Of a DNA stretch of 15,793 nt, positions 10,901 through 15,793 are shown piece after piece. Position numbers and translations under genes: made by a program. A model generated the notes under the pieces. The model had not been told where the DNA came from and did no database searches. It worked only from the letters and a program-made list of their open reading frames with translations. Source of the DNA: Porticoccaceae bacterium (GTDB lineage Bacteria; Pseudomonadota; Gammaproteobacteria; Pseudomonadales; Porticoccaceae). Each line of letters starts with the position of its first letter. Position 1 is the first letter of the stretch. The stretch covers positions 1-15,793 of the forward strand of contig JALOAH010000082.1 in assembly GCA_023228865.1 (NCBI GenBank), in the 5' to 3' direction.

Positions 10901-12191
10901 GGTGGCGGTATCCCGCTCCGGCGAGCTGGCGGTTGCCGACGCCAATGGTCGGGAGAGAGAGCGCTATAAGATCCCCTACGGCGCGGTTATCACGGTTCAC
11001 GACGGCGACAGCGTCGATGCTGGCCAGATTGTCGCCAAATGGGATCCCCATACCCACCCGATCATTACCGAAGTTGCCGGTAAGGTTGCCTTCTCCGGCA
11101 TGGAGGAGGGGTTGAGTGTTCGCCGTCAGACGGATGATCTCACTGGTTTAACCCATATTTCGGTAATGGATCCCAACGATCGCCCCGCTGCCGGTAAAGA
11201 TATGCGGCCGATGGTGACCCTGCTGGACAGCAATGGCAAGGAGCAGGTATTCCCGAACTCCACTGTGCCTGCCCACTACCTGTTACCGGCGGACGCCATT
11301 GTCACCATCAACGACGGCGACACCATCAGCGCTGGTGACATCATCGCCCGTATCCCTCAGGAAGGTTCCAAGACCAGGGATATCACCGGTGGTCTGCCCC
11401 GCGTGGCGGATCTCTTCGAAGCTCGCAAGCCGAAAGATCCGGCCATTCTTGCCGAAATTTCCGGTACCGTTACCTTCGGCAAGGAAACCAAGGGCAAGCG
11501 TCGCTTGATGATTACCCCCGCCGACGGCGGTGATACCTTTGAAATGCTCATCCCCAAGTGGCGCCAGCTGGGTGTTTACGAGGGCGAACAGGTGTCCCGC
11601 GGTGAAGTTATCGCCGATGGTCCGGATAACCCCCACGATATTCTTCGCCTCAAGGGCGTCGACTCCCTGGCGGAATTTGTTGTTAATGAAATTCAGGAGG
11701 TTTACCGCCTTCAGGGTGTGAAAATTAACGACAAGCATATTGAGGTTATCTGTCGCCAGATGCTGCGCAAAGTGGAAATCACCGATATGGGTGAGTCCTC
11801 CTTCGTCAAGGGCGAGCAGGTTGAGCTCTACAACGTTCTCGAAGAAAACGAGAAATTGCAGCTGGAAGGTAAACTGCCAGCCAAGTACGAGCGCCTGTTG
11901 CTGGGTATTACCAAGGCGTCGCTGGCGACAGAAAGCTTTATCTCTGCGGCCTCCTTCCAGGAGACCACCAGGGTGCTTACCGAAGCTTCGGTTACCGGCA
12001 AAAAAGACAACCTGCGCGGACTCAAGGAAAACGTGGTTGTCGGTCGCCTGATTCCTGCGGGTACCGGCTTGGCTTACCATGCCCGTCGCAAGAAACTGCG
12101 GGATGCGGCCATCGCAGACGCCATTGGCCCCACCGCCAGTGAAGTTGAAGAGGCGCTGTCACAGGCCTTGAATGAGGGCAGTGGCGAATAA
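7986..12191 (+). CDS. rpoC: DNA-directed RNA polymerase subunit beta'
   Basis: 1401 residues (E. coli 1407), from a TTG start. Beta' is the catalytic pincer of RNA polymerase. Key sites carry the same numbers as in E. coli: zinc ribbon C70, C72, C85, C88; catalytic magnesium loop NADFDGD with D460, D462, D464; second zinc site C814, C888, C895, C898; trigger loop M932, R933, H936. [15 protein letters not shown] and the bridge-helix region [22 protein letters not shown] are intact. The trigger loop is interrupted by the large insertion (about 945-1130) of the gammaproteobacterial SI3 type. The C-terminus, after [22 protein letters not shown], diverges and ends [13 protein letters not shown]. 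The stop codon lies in the loop of a 10-base-pair hairpin. It is 68 bases downstream of rpoB, in the same operon. Confidence 0.99.
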   Translation: MKDLLNMLKSQEQNGEFDAIRIGLASPDMIRSWSFGEVKKPETINYRTFKPERDGLFCAKIFGPVRDFECLCGKYKRMKHRGIVCEKCGVEVTRANVRRERMGHVELACPVAHIWFLKSLPSRIGLLLDMTLREIERVLYFESYIVTDPGMTTLERGQLLTDEQYFEAMEEFGDEFHASMGAEAIQQLMKDIDLGLEIAEIREEIPNTNSETKIKKLSKRLKLLEAFFNSGNKPEWMVLEALPVLPPDLRPLVPLDGGRFATSDLNDLYRRVINRNNRLKRLLELNAPDIIVRNEKRMLQESVDALLDNGRRGRAITGSNKRPLKSLADMIKGKQGRFRQNLLGKRVDYSGRSVIVVGPTLRLHQCGLPKRMALELFKPFIFSKLEGRGLATTIKAAKKMVEREESVVWDILDDVIREHPVMLNRAPTLHRLGIQAFEPVLIEGKAIQLHPLVCAAYNADFDGDQMAVHVPLTLEAQLEARALMMSTNNILSPASGEPIIVPSQDVVLGLYWMTRERINAKGEGRVFADLAEVSRVYYGGHADLQARIKVRIRQVTFSEEGERIEEISIQDTTVGRALLWEIVPEGLGFDLVNQAMTKKAISRIINQCYRLVGLKATVIFADQLMYTGFDFSTKSGASIGVNDFLIPSAKVDIIARAEDEVMEIESQFASGLVTQGEKYNKVIDIWSRANDLVAKSMMDGISRETVTNRAGEQEDQASFNSVFMMADSGARGSPAQIRQLAGMRGLMARPDGSIIETPIIANFREGLNVLQYFISTHGARKGLADTALKTANSGYLTRRLVDVSQDVVVVERDCGTTEGLLMSPVIEGGDIIESLGDRILGRVVAQDVLKPGSEEIAVPAGTIIDEKWVERIEAMNIDEVLVRSPITCETRFGICAECYGRDLARGHKVNQGEAVGVIAAQSIGEPGTQLTMRTFHIGGAASRASAVDNIQVKSAGNIRLINIKLVERATDQVAVSRSGELAVADANGRERERYKIPYGAVITVHDGDSVDAGQIVAKWDPHTHPIITEVAGKVAFSGMEEGLSVRRQTDDLTGLTHISVMDPNDRPAAGKDMRPMVTLLDSNGKEQVFPNSTVPAHYLLPADAIVTINDGDTISAGDIIARIPQEGSKTRDITGGLPRVADLFEARKPKDPAILAEISGTVTFGKETKGKRRLMITPADGGDTFEMLIPKWRQLGVYEGEQVSRGEVIADGPDNPHDILRLKGVDSLAEFVVNEIQEVYRLQGVKINDKHIEVICRQMLRKVEITDMGESSFVKGEQVELYNVLEENEKLQLEGKLPAKYERLLLGITKASLATESFISAASFQETTRVLTEASVTGKKDNLRGLKENVVVGRLIPAGTGLAYHARRKKLRDAAIADAIGPTASEVEEALSQALNEGSGE

Positions 12192-12201
12192 TTCGCCACT
12201 G
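12179..12201 (+). terminator. Perfect hairpin with the rpoC stop codon in its loop
   Basis: CAGTGGCGAA (12179-12188) pairs with TTCGCCACTG (12192-12201). All ten pairs are perfect, and the three-base loop is exactly the TAA stop of rpoC (in RNA the top A-U pair would probably open to a 5-base loop). The following bases TTGCTCTTG are only partly T-rich, so termination may be weak or Rho-assisted; 3'-end protection is an alternative. The -35 box of the rpsL promoter begins six bases later. Confidence 0.65.
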
Positions 12202-12207
12202 TTGCTC

Positions 12208-12236
12208 TTGACTCGGAGAGGCGATGTCTTTAGAAT
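12208..12236 (+). promoter_or_regulatory. Sigma-70 promoter of the rpsL-rpsG-fusA-tuf (str) operon
   Basis: The -35 box TTGACT (12208-12213, 5 of 6 to consensus), a 17-base spacer and the -10 box TAGAAT (12231-12236, 5 of 6) make the best promoter match I found in this window. The bases after the -10 box are GC-rich (GCTGCC), a discriminator type that in E. coli goes with ppGpp control of ribosomal promoters. The start point would be near 12242-12244, leaving a leader of about 85 bases before rpsL. Stringent control is inferred from the sequence type. Confidence 0.85.
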
Positions 12237-12240
12237 GCTG

Positions 12241-12258
12241 CCTCCCTTTTTAGGGAGG
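12241..12258 (+). promoter_or_regulatory. Hairpin at the predicted 5' end of the str mRNA
   Basis: CCTCCCT (12241-12247) pairs with AGGGAGG (12252-12258) around a TTTT loop. It overlaps the expected transcription start, so the str mRNA would begin in or just before this stem, an arrangement that protects RNA 5' ends from decay. It could instead act as a late terminator for rpoBC readthrough, though only GTTGTCT follows. Confidence 0.55.
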
Positions 12259-12290
12259 GTTGTCTATGCCTGCAGCCCTCTTTTGTTAGT

Positions 12291-12310
12291 ACCTTTTTCG
12301 AAAGGTTTTT
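12291..12310 (+). terminator. Terminator-like UUCG hairpin just before rpsL
   Basis: ACCTTT (12291-12296) pairs with AAAGGT (12301-12306) around the very stable loop TTCG and is followed by TTTT (12307-12310). The form is that of an intrinsic terminator, but the stem is short and A/T-rich, so readthrough should be high. It lies downstream of the str promoter and only four bases before the rpsL Shine-Dalgarno (GGAG, 12315-12318). It may therefore act as an attenuator or keep that site unpaired. Confidence 0.5.
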
Positions 12311-12328
12311 AATCGGAGTAAATAAGTA

Positions 12329-12703
12329 ATGGCCACGATCAACCAGTTGGTTCGTAAGCCTAGAAAACGCAGAATTGCGAAAAGTGACGTTCCTGCCCTG
12401 CAGAGCTGTCCACAGCGTCGCGGTGTATGCACCCGTGTGTACACCACTACACCTAAAAAGCCCAACTCAGCGCTGCGTAAAGTTTGCCGTGTGCGTCTGA
12501 CCAATGGCTACGAGGTCACCTCCTATATCGGCGGTGAAGGCCACAACCTTCAGGAGCACAGTGTGGTTCTGATTCGCGGTGGTCGTGTCAAGGATTTGCC
12601 AGGTGTGCGTTATCACACCGTTCGCGGCAGCCTGGATACCTCCGGTGTAGACAAGCGTCGCCAGCGCCGCTCCAAGTACGGTGCCAAGCGTCCCAAGAAG
12701 TAA
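12329..12703 (+). CDS. rpsL: 30S ribosomal protein S12
   Basis: 124 residues, same length as E. coli. S12 sits at the decoding centre of the small subunit and controls accuracy. The loop [19 protein letters not shown] (39-57) carries K43 and K44, and [17 protein letters not shown] (84-100) carries K88. These lysines are the usual sites of streptomycin-resistance changes and are wild type here. D89 is the residue methylthiolated by RimO in E. coli. The start ATG has GGAG ten bases upstream. It is first in the str operon behind the promoter at 12208-12236. The C-terminal tail is highly basic, as in the family. Confidence 0.99.
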   Translation: MATINQLVRKPRKRRIAKSDVPALQSCPQRRGVCTRVYTTTPKKPNSALRKVCRVRLTNGYEVTSYIGGEGHNLQEHSVVLIRGGRVKDLPGVRYHTVRGSLDTSGVDKRRQRRSKYGAKRPKK

Positions 12704-12789
12704 TGCGTTTTCGGTGAGAACCGAGTAAGGCCGGGTCGAGCGTTTTGCGCGTCTAATCCCGGATAACCCTGAAGCAAGAGAATATCGAT
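12704..12789 (+). promoter_or_regulatory. rpsL-rpsG spacer, candidate S7 autoregulatory site
   Basis: The 86-base spacer holds TCGGT-GAGA-ACCGA (12711-12724, a GNRA-type loop). CCGGG (12731-12735) pairs with CCCGG (12758-12762), enclosing a small GCG/CGC stem (12740-12742/12748-12750). In E. coli, S7 binds the equivalent spacer (about 96 bases) and represses its own translation by breaking coupling with rpsL. The size and the closed structure fit the same role, but conservation of the binding site itself cannot be shown by eye. The rpsG ribosome binding site is weak (AAGAG, 12776-12780), which fits dependence on coupling. Confidence 0.5.
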
Positions 12790-13260
12790 ATGCCTAGAAG
12801 ACGAGTTGTTGCCAAACGGGAAGTTTTGCCAGATCCTAAATACGGAAACGTAACCCTGGCAAAATTTATGAACCACGTTATGGTCAGCGGCAAGAAATCT
12901 GTCGCTGAAAAAATTGTTTACGGCGCCCTCGACCTGGTCAAAGAGCGCACCAAAAAAGACCCCATTGAAGCTTTTCAAGAAGCTCTCGACAATGTGGCTC
13001 CCATGGTAGAAGTTAAGTCCCGCCGTGTTGGCGGTGCCACTTACCAGGTACCCGTCGAAGTTCGCTCCTCCCGCCGCGCCGCTCTGGCCATGCGCTGGCT
13101 GGTGGATTACGCTCGCGGCCGTGGCGAAAAATCCATGCGTCAACGTCTTGCCGGTGAAATCATCGATGCCTTTCAGGGCAAAGGTGGCGCCGTCAAGAAG
13201 CGCGAAGATGTTCACCGCATGGCTGAAGCCAACAAAGCGTTCTCTCACTTCCGTTTCTAA
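12790..13260 (+). CDS. rpsG: 30S ribosomal protein S7
   Basis: 156 residues, the common bacterial length (E. coli K-12 has a longer 179-residue form). S7 starts assembly of the head of the small subunit by binding the 3' major domain of 16S rRNA and lies next to the E site. The start [20 protein letters not shown] is canonical. The beta-hairpin [16 protein letters not shown] lies at 76-91. The basic helical part ([17 protein letters not shown]) and the C-terminal [11 protein letters not shown] are complete. In E. coli it represses the str operon through the spacer before its gene. A 116-base spacer with a terminator-like stem precedes fusA. Confidence 0.99.
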   Translation: MPRRRVVAKREVLPDPKYGNVTLAKFMNHVMVSGKKSVAEKIVYGALDLVKERTKKDPIEAFQEALDNVAPMVEVKSRRVGGATYQVPVEVRSSRRAALAMRWLVDYARGRGEKSMRQRLAGEIIDAFQGKGGAVKKREDVHRMAEANKAFSHFRF

Positions 13261-13284
13261 TACCGGCAGTCAAGAAAGCGTCAC

Positions 13285-13313
13285 AAAAAGGTGGTCATAT
13301 TGGCTGCCTTTTT
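13285..13313 (+). terminator. Terminator-like hairpin between rpsG and fusA
   Basis: AAAAAGGTGGT (13285-13295) pairs with GCTGCCTTTTT (13303-13313), 11 pairs including three G-U wobbles, around the loop CATATTG. The A run before and T run after are typical of an intrinsic terminator. The T run is itself paired to the A run and the GC core is weak, so only partial termination is expected. It lies inside the str operon, where it could lower fusA-tuf transcription relative to rpsL-rpsG. No promoter is seen between it and fusA. Confidence 0.5.
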
Positions 13314-13361
13314 GCGGTTTTAAGGCCGACAAAATTGTCTTCACCATCAAGAAACTACAGA

Positions 13362-13379
13362 GGTTAGGTAACCATCGTG
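13362..13379 (+). promoter_or_regulatory. Ribosome binding site and GTG start of fusA
   Basis: GTG at 13377-13379 gives [15 protein letters not shown], the family N-terminus; no upstream in-frame ATG is available. AGG at 13366-13368, eight bases before it, lies in the loop of a small GGTT-AGGT-AACC hairpin (13362-13373). A better AGAGG (13359-13363) is 13 bases away. Confidence 0.7.
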
Positions 13380-15476
13380 GCGAGAAAAACTCCCATCAAC
13401 CGCTACCGCAACATCGGTATTTGCGCCCACGTTGATGCCGGCAAAACCACGACCACCGAGCGGATTCTGTTCTATACCGGCATGTCCCACAAGCTTGGCG
13501 AGGTGCACGATGGCGCCGCCACCATGGACTGGATGGCGCAGGAGCAGGAGCGCGGTATCACCATTACCTCTGCGGCTACCACCTGCTTTTGGGCGGGGAT
13601 GCAGCAGCAGTTTCCCCAGCATCGCATCAATATCATCGATACCCCTGGGCACGTCGACTTCACCATTGAAGTGGAGCGCTCCCTGCGGGTTCTCGATGGC
13701 GCCGTGGTGGTGCTTTGCGGCACGTCCGGTGTCCAGCCCCAAACCGAGACGGTGTGGCGGCAGGCCAACAAGTACCATGTGCCGAGGATGGTTTTTGTCA
13801 ACAAAATGGATCGTGCTGGCGCTGATTTCATGCGTGTCATCGCGCAGTTGAAAGCCCGTCTGGGCGCGACGCCGGTGCCGTTGCAGATGACCATTGGTGC
13901 CGAAGAAAACTTCAAAGGTGTGGTCGACCTGATCAAAATGAAAGCCATTGTCTGGAATGAGGCTGATCAGGGCATGACCTTTGAGTATCAGAATATTCCT
14001 GAGGATCTCGTCGGCGCCTGCAAAAAAATGCGGGAAAATCTCGTGGAAGCTGCCGCTGAAGCCAATGAACAGTTGATGGACAAATACCTCGAAGGCGGCG
14101 AGCTGACAGAAGAAGAGGTCAAGGCCGGTATTCGCGCCAGAACCCTCGCCAATGAAATCGTCCCCGTACTGGGTGGCTCCGCTTTCAAAAACAAAGGTGT
14201 TCAGGCGGTTCTCGATGCCGTTATCGACTATCTGCCGTCCCCGACGGAAGTCAAAGCCATCGATGGTGAGCTGGCTAATGGCGAACACGCCACCAGGGTT
14301 GCAGATGACGAGGAGCCTTTTGCAGCGCTGGCATTTAAAATTGCCACTGACCCCTTTGTCGGCACTCTCACCTTTATGCGAGTTTATTCCGGCAAGCTCG
14401 AAAGCGGTACGGCGGTATTCAATTCCGTTAAAGGCAAGCGCGAGCGCATTGGCCGCATGGTGCAAATGCACGCCAACAACCGAGAAGAGATCAAAGAGGT
14501 GTTGGCGGGAGACATTGCCGCCGCCATCGGCCTCAAAGACACCACCACTGGCGACACCCTTTGCGATCAGGAACATCAGATTATTCTTGAGCGCATGGAC
14601 TTTCCCGAGCCCGTCATTTCTGTGGCGGTGGAGCCAAGATCTGTCGCCGATCAGGAAAAAATGGGTATTGCCCTCGGCAAGCTTGCCCAGGAAGACCCTT
14701 CCTTCAAGGTTAAAACCGATGAGGAGACCGGTCAGACCATTATTTCCGGTATGGGCGAATTGCACCTGGATATTATTGTCGATCGTATGCGCAGGGAATT
14801 CAGTGTTGACGCCAATATCGGCAAACCCCAGGTCGCCTACCGGGAGCGCATCACCAAAACAACTGAGATCGAAGGCAAATTCATTCGCCAGTCCGGTGGC
14901 CGCGGCCAATACGGTCATGTCTGGATCAAATTTGAACCCGCAGACGACAATAATGCTGAGGGGTTGGAGTTCGTCAATGAAATTGTCGGCGGCGTGGTGC
15001 CCAAGGAATATATTCCGGCTATCGAAAAAGGCATTGCAGAGCAGATGAAAAATGGCGTTCTCGCTGGCTATCCCCTGCTCGGGCTCAAGGCCACGGTGTT
15101 TGACGGCTCATTCCACGATGTCGACTCCAACGAAATGGCCTTTAAAATCGCCGCCTCGATGGCCACCAAAAAACTGGCGGAAAAGGGTGGTGCTGTACTC
15201 CTTGAACCCATCATGAAGGTCGAAGTGGTGACCCCGGAAGAAAACATGGGGGATGTGGTCGGCGATCTCAACCGTCGCCGCGGCATGATTCTGGGGATGG
15301 ATGAAAGCGTGTCTGGAAAAATTATTAACGCCGAAGTGCCGCTGTCAGAAATGTTTGGCTACGCCACCGATCTGCGTTCCGCTACCCAGGGGCGGGCAAC
15401 CTTTACCATGGAATTCGCTCAGTACAATGAAGCACCCAATAATATCGCTCAGGAAATTATTGGCAAAAATTCCTGA
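13377..15476 (+). CDS. fusA: Elongation factor G
   Basis: 699 residues (E. coli 704), from a GTG start. EF-G is the cytosolic GTPase that drives translocation and, with RRF, ribosome recycling. The G domain shows the P-loop [12 protein letters not shown] (17-28), the switch I motif [16 protein letters not shown] (88-92) with catalytic H92, NKMD (142-145) and GSAFKNKG. Domain II follows from about 300 ([16 protein letters not shown]). Domains III-V include [25 protein letters not shown] and the C-terminal [13 protein letters not shown]. It is the usual housekeeping EF-G1 and looks complete and wild type. It is third in the str operon, 34 bases before tuf. Confidence 0.99.
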   Translation: MARKTPINRYRNIGICAHVDAGKTTTTERILFYTGMSHKLGEVHDGAATMDWMAQEQERGITITSAATTCFWAGMQQQFPQHRINIIDTPGHVDFTIEVERSLRVLDGAVVVLCGTSGVQPQTETVWRQANKYHVPRMVFVNKMDRAGADFMRVIAQLKARLGATPVPLQMTIGAEENFKGVVDLIKMKAIVWNEADQGMTFEYQNIPEDLVGACKKMRENLVEAAAEANEQLMDKYLEGGELTEEEVKAGIRARTLANEIVPVLGGSAFKNKGVQAVLDAVIDYLPSPTEVKAIDGELANGEHATRVADDEEPFAALAFKIATDPFVGTLTFMRVYSGKLESGTAVFNSVKGKRERIGRMVQMHANNREEIKEVLAGDIAAAIGLKDTTTGDTLCDQEHQIILERMDFPEPVISVAVEPRSVADQEKMGIALGKLAQEDPSFKVKTDEETGQTIISGMGELHLDIIVDRMRREFSVDANIGKPQVAYRERITKTTEIEGKFIRQSGGRGQYGHVWIKFEPADDNNAEGLEFVNEIVGGVVPKEYIPAIEKGIAEQMKNGVLAGYPLLGLKATVFDGSFHDVDSNEMAFKIAASMATKKLAEKGGAVLLEPIMKVEVVTPEENMGDVVGDLNRRRGMILGMDESVSGKIINAEVPLSEMFGYATDLRSATQGRATFTMEFAQYNEAPNNIAQEIIGKNS

Positions 15477-15510
15477 TCACCCAATTTAACCGTATAAAGA
15501 GGATCTGCCC

Positions 15511-15793
15511 ATGGCAAAAGAAAAGTTTGAACGCAATAAGCCCCACGTCAATGTGGGCACCATTGGTCACGTCGACCACGGCAAAACCACCCTGACAGCG
15601 GCACTGACCCGTGTCTGCGCAGAGACCTGGGGCGGCACGGCGGTGGCGTTTGACGGTATCGACAAAGCGCCGGAAGAGCGCGAGCGCGGCATCACCATCT
15701 CCACCGCCCACGTGGAATACGACTCGCCAGCGCGCCACTACGCCCACGTGGACTGCCCAGGCCACGCCGACTACGTCAAAAACATGATCACCG
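15511..15793 (+). CDS. tuf: Elongation factor Tu, N-terminal part (partial, cut by window end)
   Basis: The first 94 residues of EF-Tu are present. The start [16 protein letters not shown] is canonical. The GTP-binding P-loop GHVDHGKT is at 19-26, the switch I motif RGITI (59-63) has T62, and DCPGH (81-85) carries the catalytic histidine H85. AGAGGA at 15498-15503 lies seven bases before the ATG, a strong ribosome binding site for a very highly expressed protein. It is the last visible gene of the str operon (the tufA slot) and the second tuf in the window. The gene continues beyond the end. The 34-base spacer from fusA shows no promoter or terminator. Confidence 0.98.
   Translation, partial: MAKEKFERNKPHVNVGTIGHVDHGKTTLTAALTRVCAETWGGTAVAFDGIDKAPEERERGITISTAHVEYDSPARHYAHVDCPGHADYVKNMIT

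Noticed and set aside
13328..13339. Near-palindrome GACAAAATTGTC before fusA
   Set aside because: Only a 4-bp stem with a 4-base loop; easily due to chance and no known operator matches.
13347..14918. A 523-codon open frame on the - strand opposite fusA
   Set aside because: It mirrors the EF-G coding sequence, has no recognisable motif and no upstream promoter or ribosome binding site that I can support.

Overview
This window is a core translation and transcription cluster from a proteobacterium, most likely a gammaproteobacterium. All genes are on the + strand. The order is tuf (3' end), tRNA-Trp, secE, nusG, rplK, rplA, rplJ, rplL, rpoB, rpoC, rpsL, rpsG, fusA, tuf (5' end). Protein sequences are close to E. 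coli throughout: RpoC is colinear with it at the active-site and zinc-site residues, and RpoC carries the large insertion of the SI3 type. In E. coli the rpoBC cluster and the str operon lie far apart. Here they are joined and tRNA-Trp sits between tuf and secE, which is the arrangement I associate with Pseudomonas, Cellvibrio and related marine groups. The genus cannot be fixed from this window alone.

Layout: positions 1-302 hold the end of one EF-Tu gene, a stem-loop and tRNA-Trp. Positions 330-1240 hold secE-nusG (protein export channel; elongation factor), five bases apart. Positions 1352-3662 hold the large-subunit stalk proteins L11, L1, L10 and L7/L12, with a probable L1 operator before rplK and a clear L10-type leader RNA before rplJ. 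A structured 178-base spacer with an attenuator-like terminator precedes rpoB (3841-7917) and rpoC (7986-12191). The 137-base rpoC-rpsL spacer contains the best sigma-70 promoter in the window (12208-12236), set between hairpins. It drives rpsL, rpsG, fusA and a second tuf gene that runs off the end.

Together the genes make RNA polymerase core subunits, the factors that couple it to translation (NusG), the ribosomal GTPase stalk and decoding-centre proteins, both elongation GTPases, and a secretion subunit. The control visible in the sequence is mostly at RNA level: leader RNAs, attenuators and stop-codon hairpins. There is no gene-free stretch longer than 300 bases; the longest gap is 243 bases (the L10 leader).

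I found no mobile element, CRISPR array, accessory gene or new protein system. The observations worth a second look are RNA structures in the spacers: two hairpins that present the stop codon in the loop (rplL, rpoC), competing pairings before rpoB, and terminator-like hairpins before rpsL and fusA. All structures were found by eye and have not been energy-scored.
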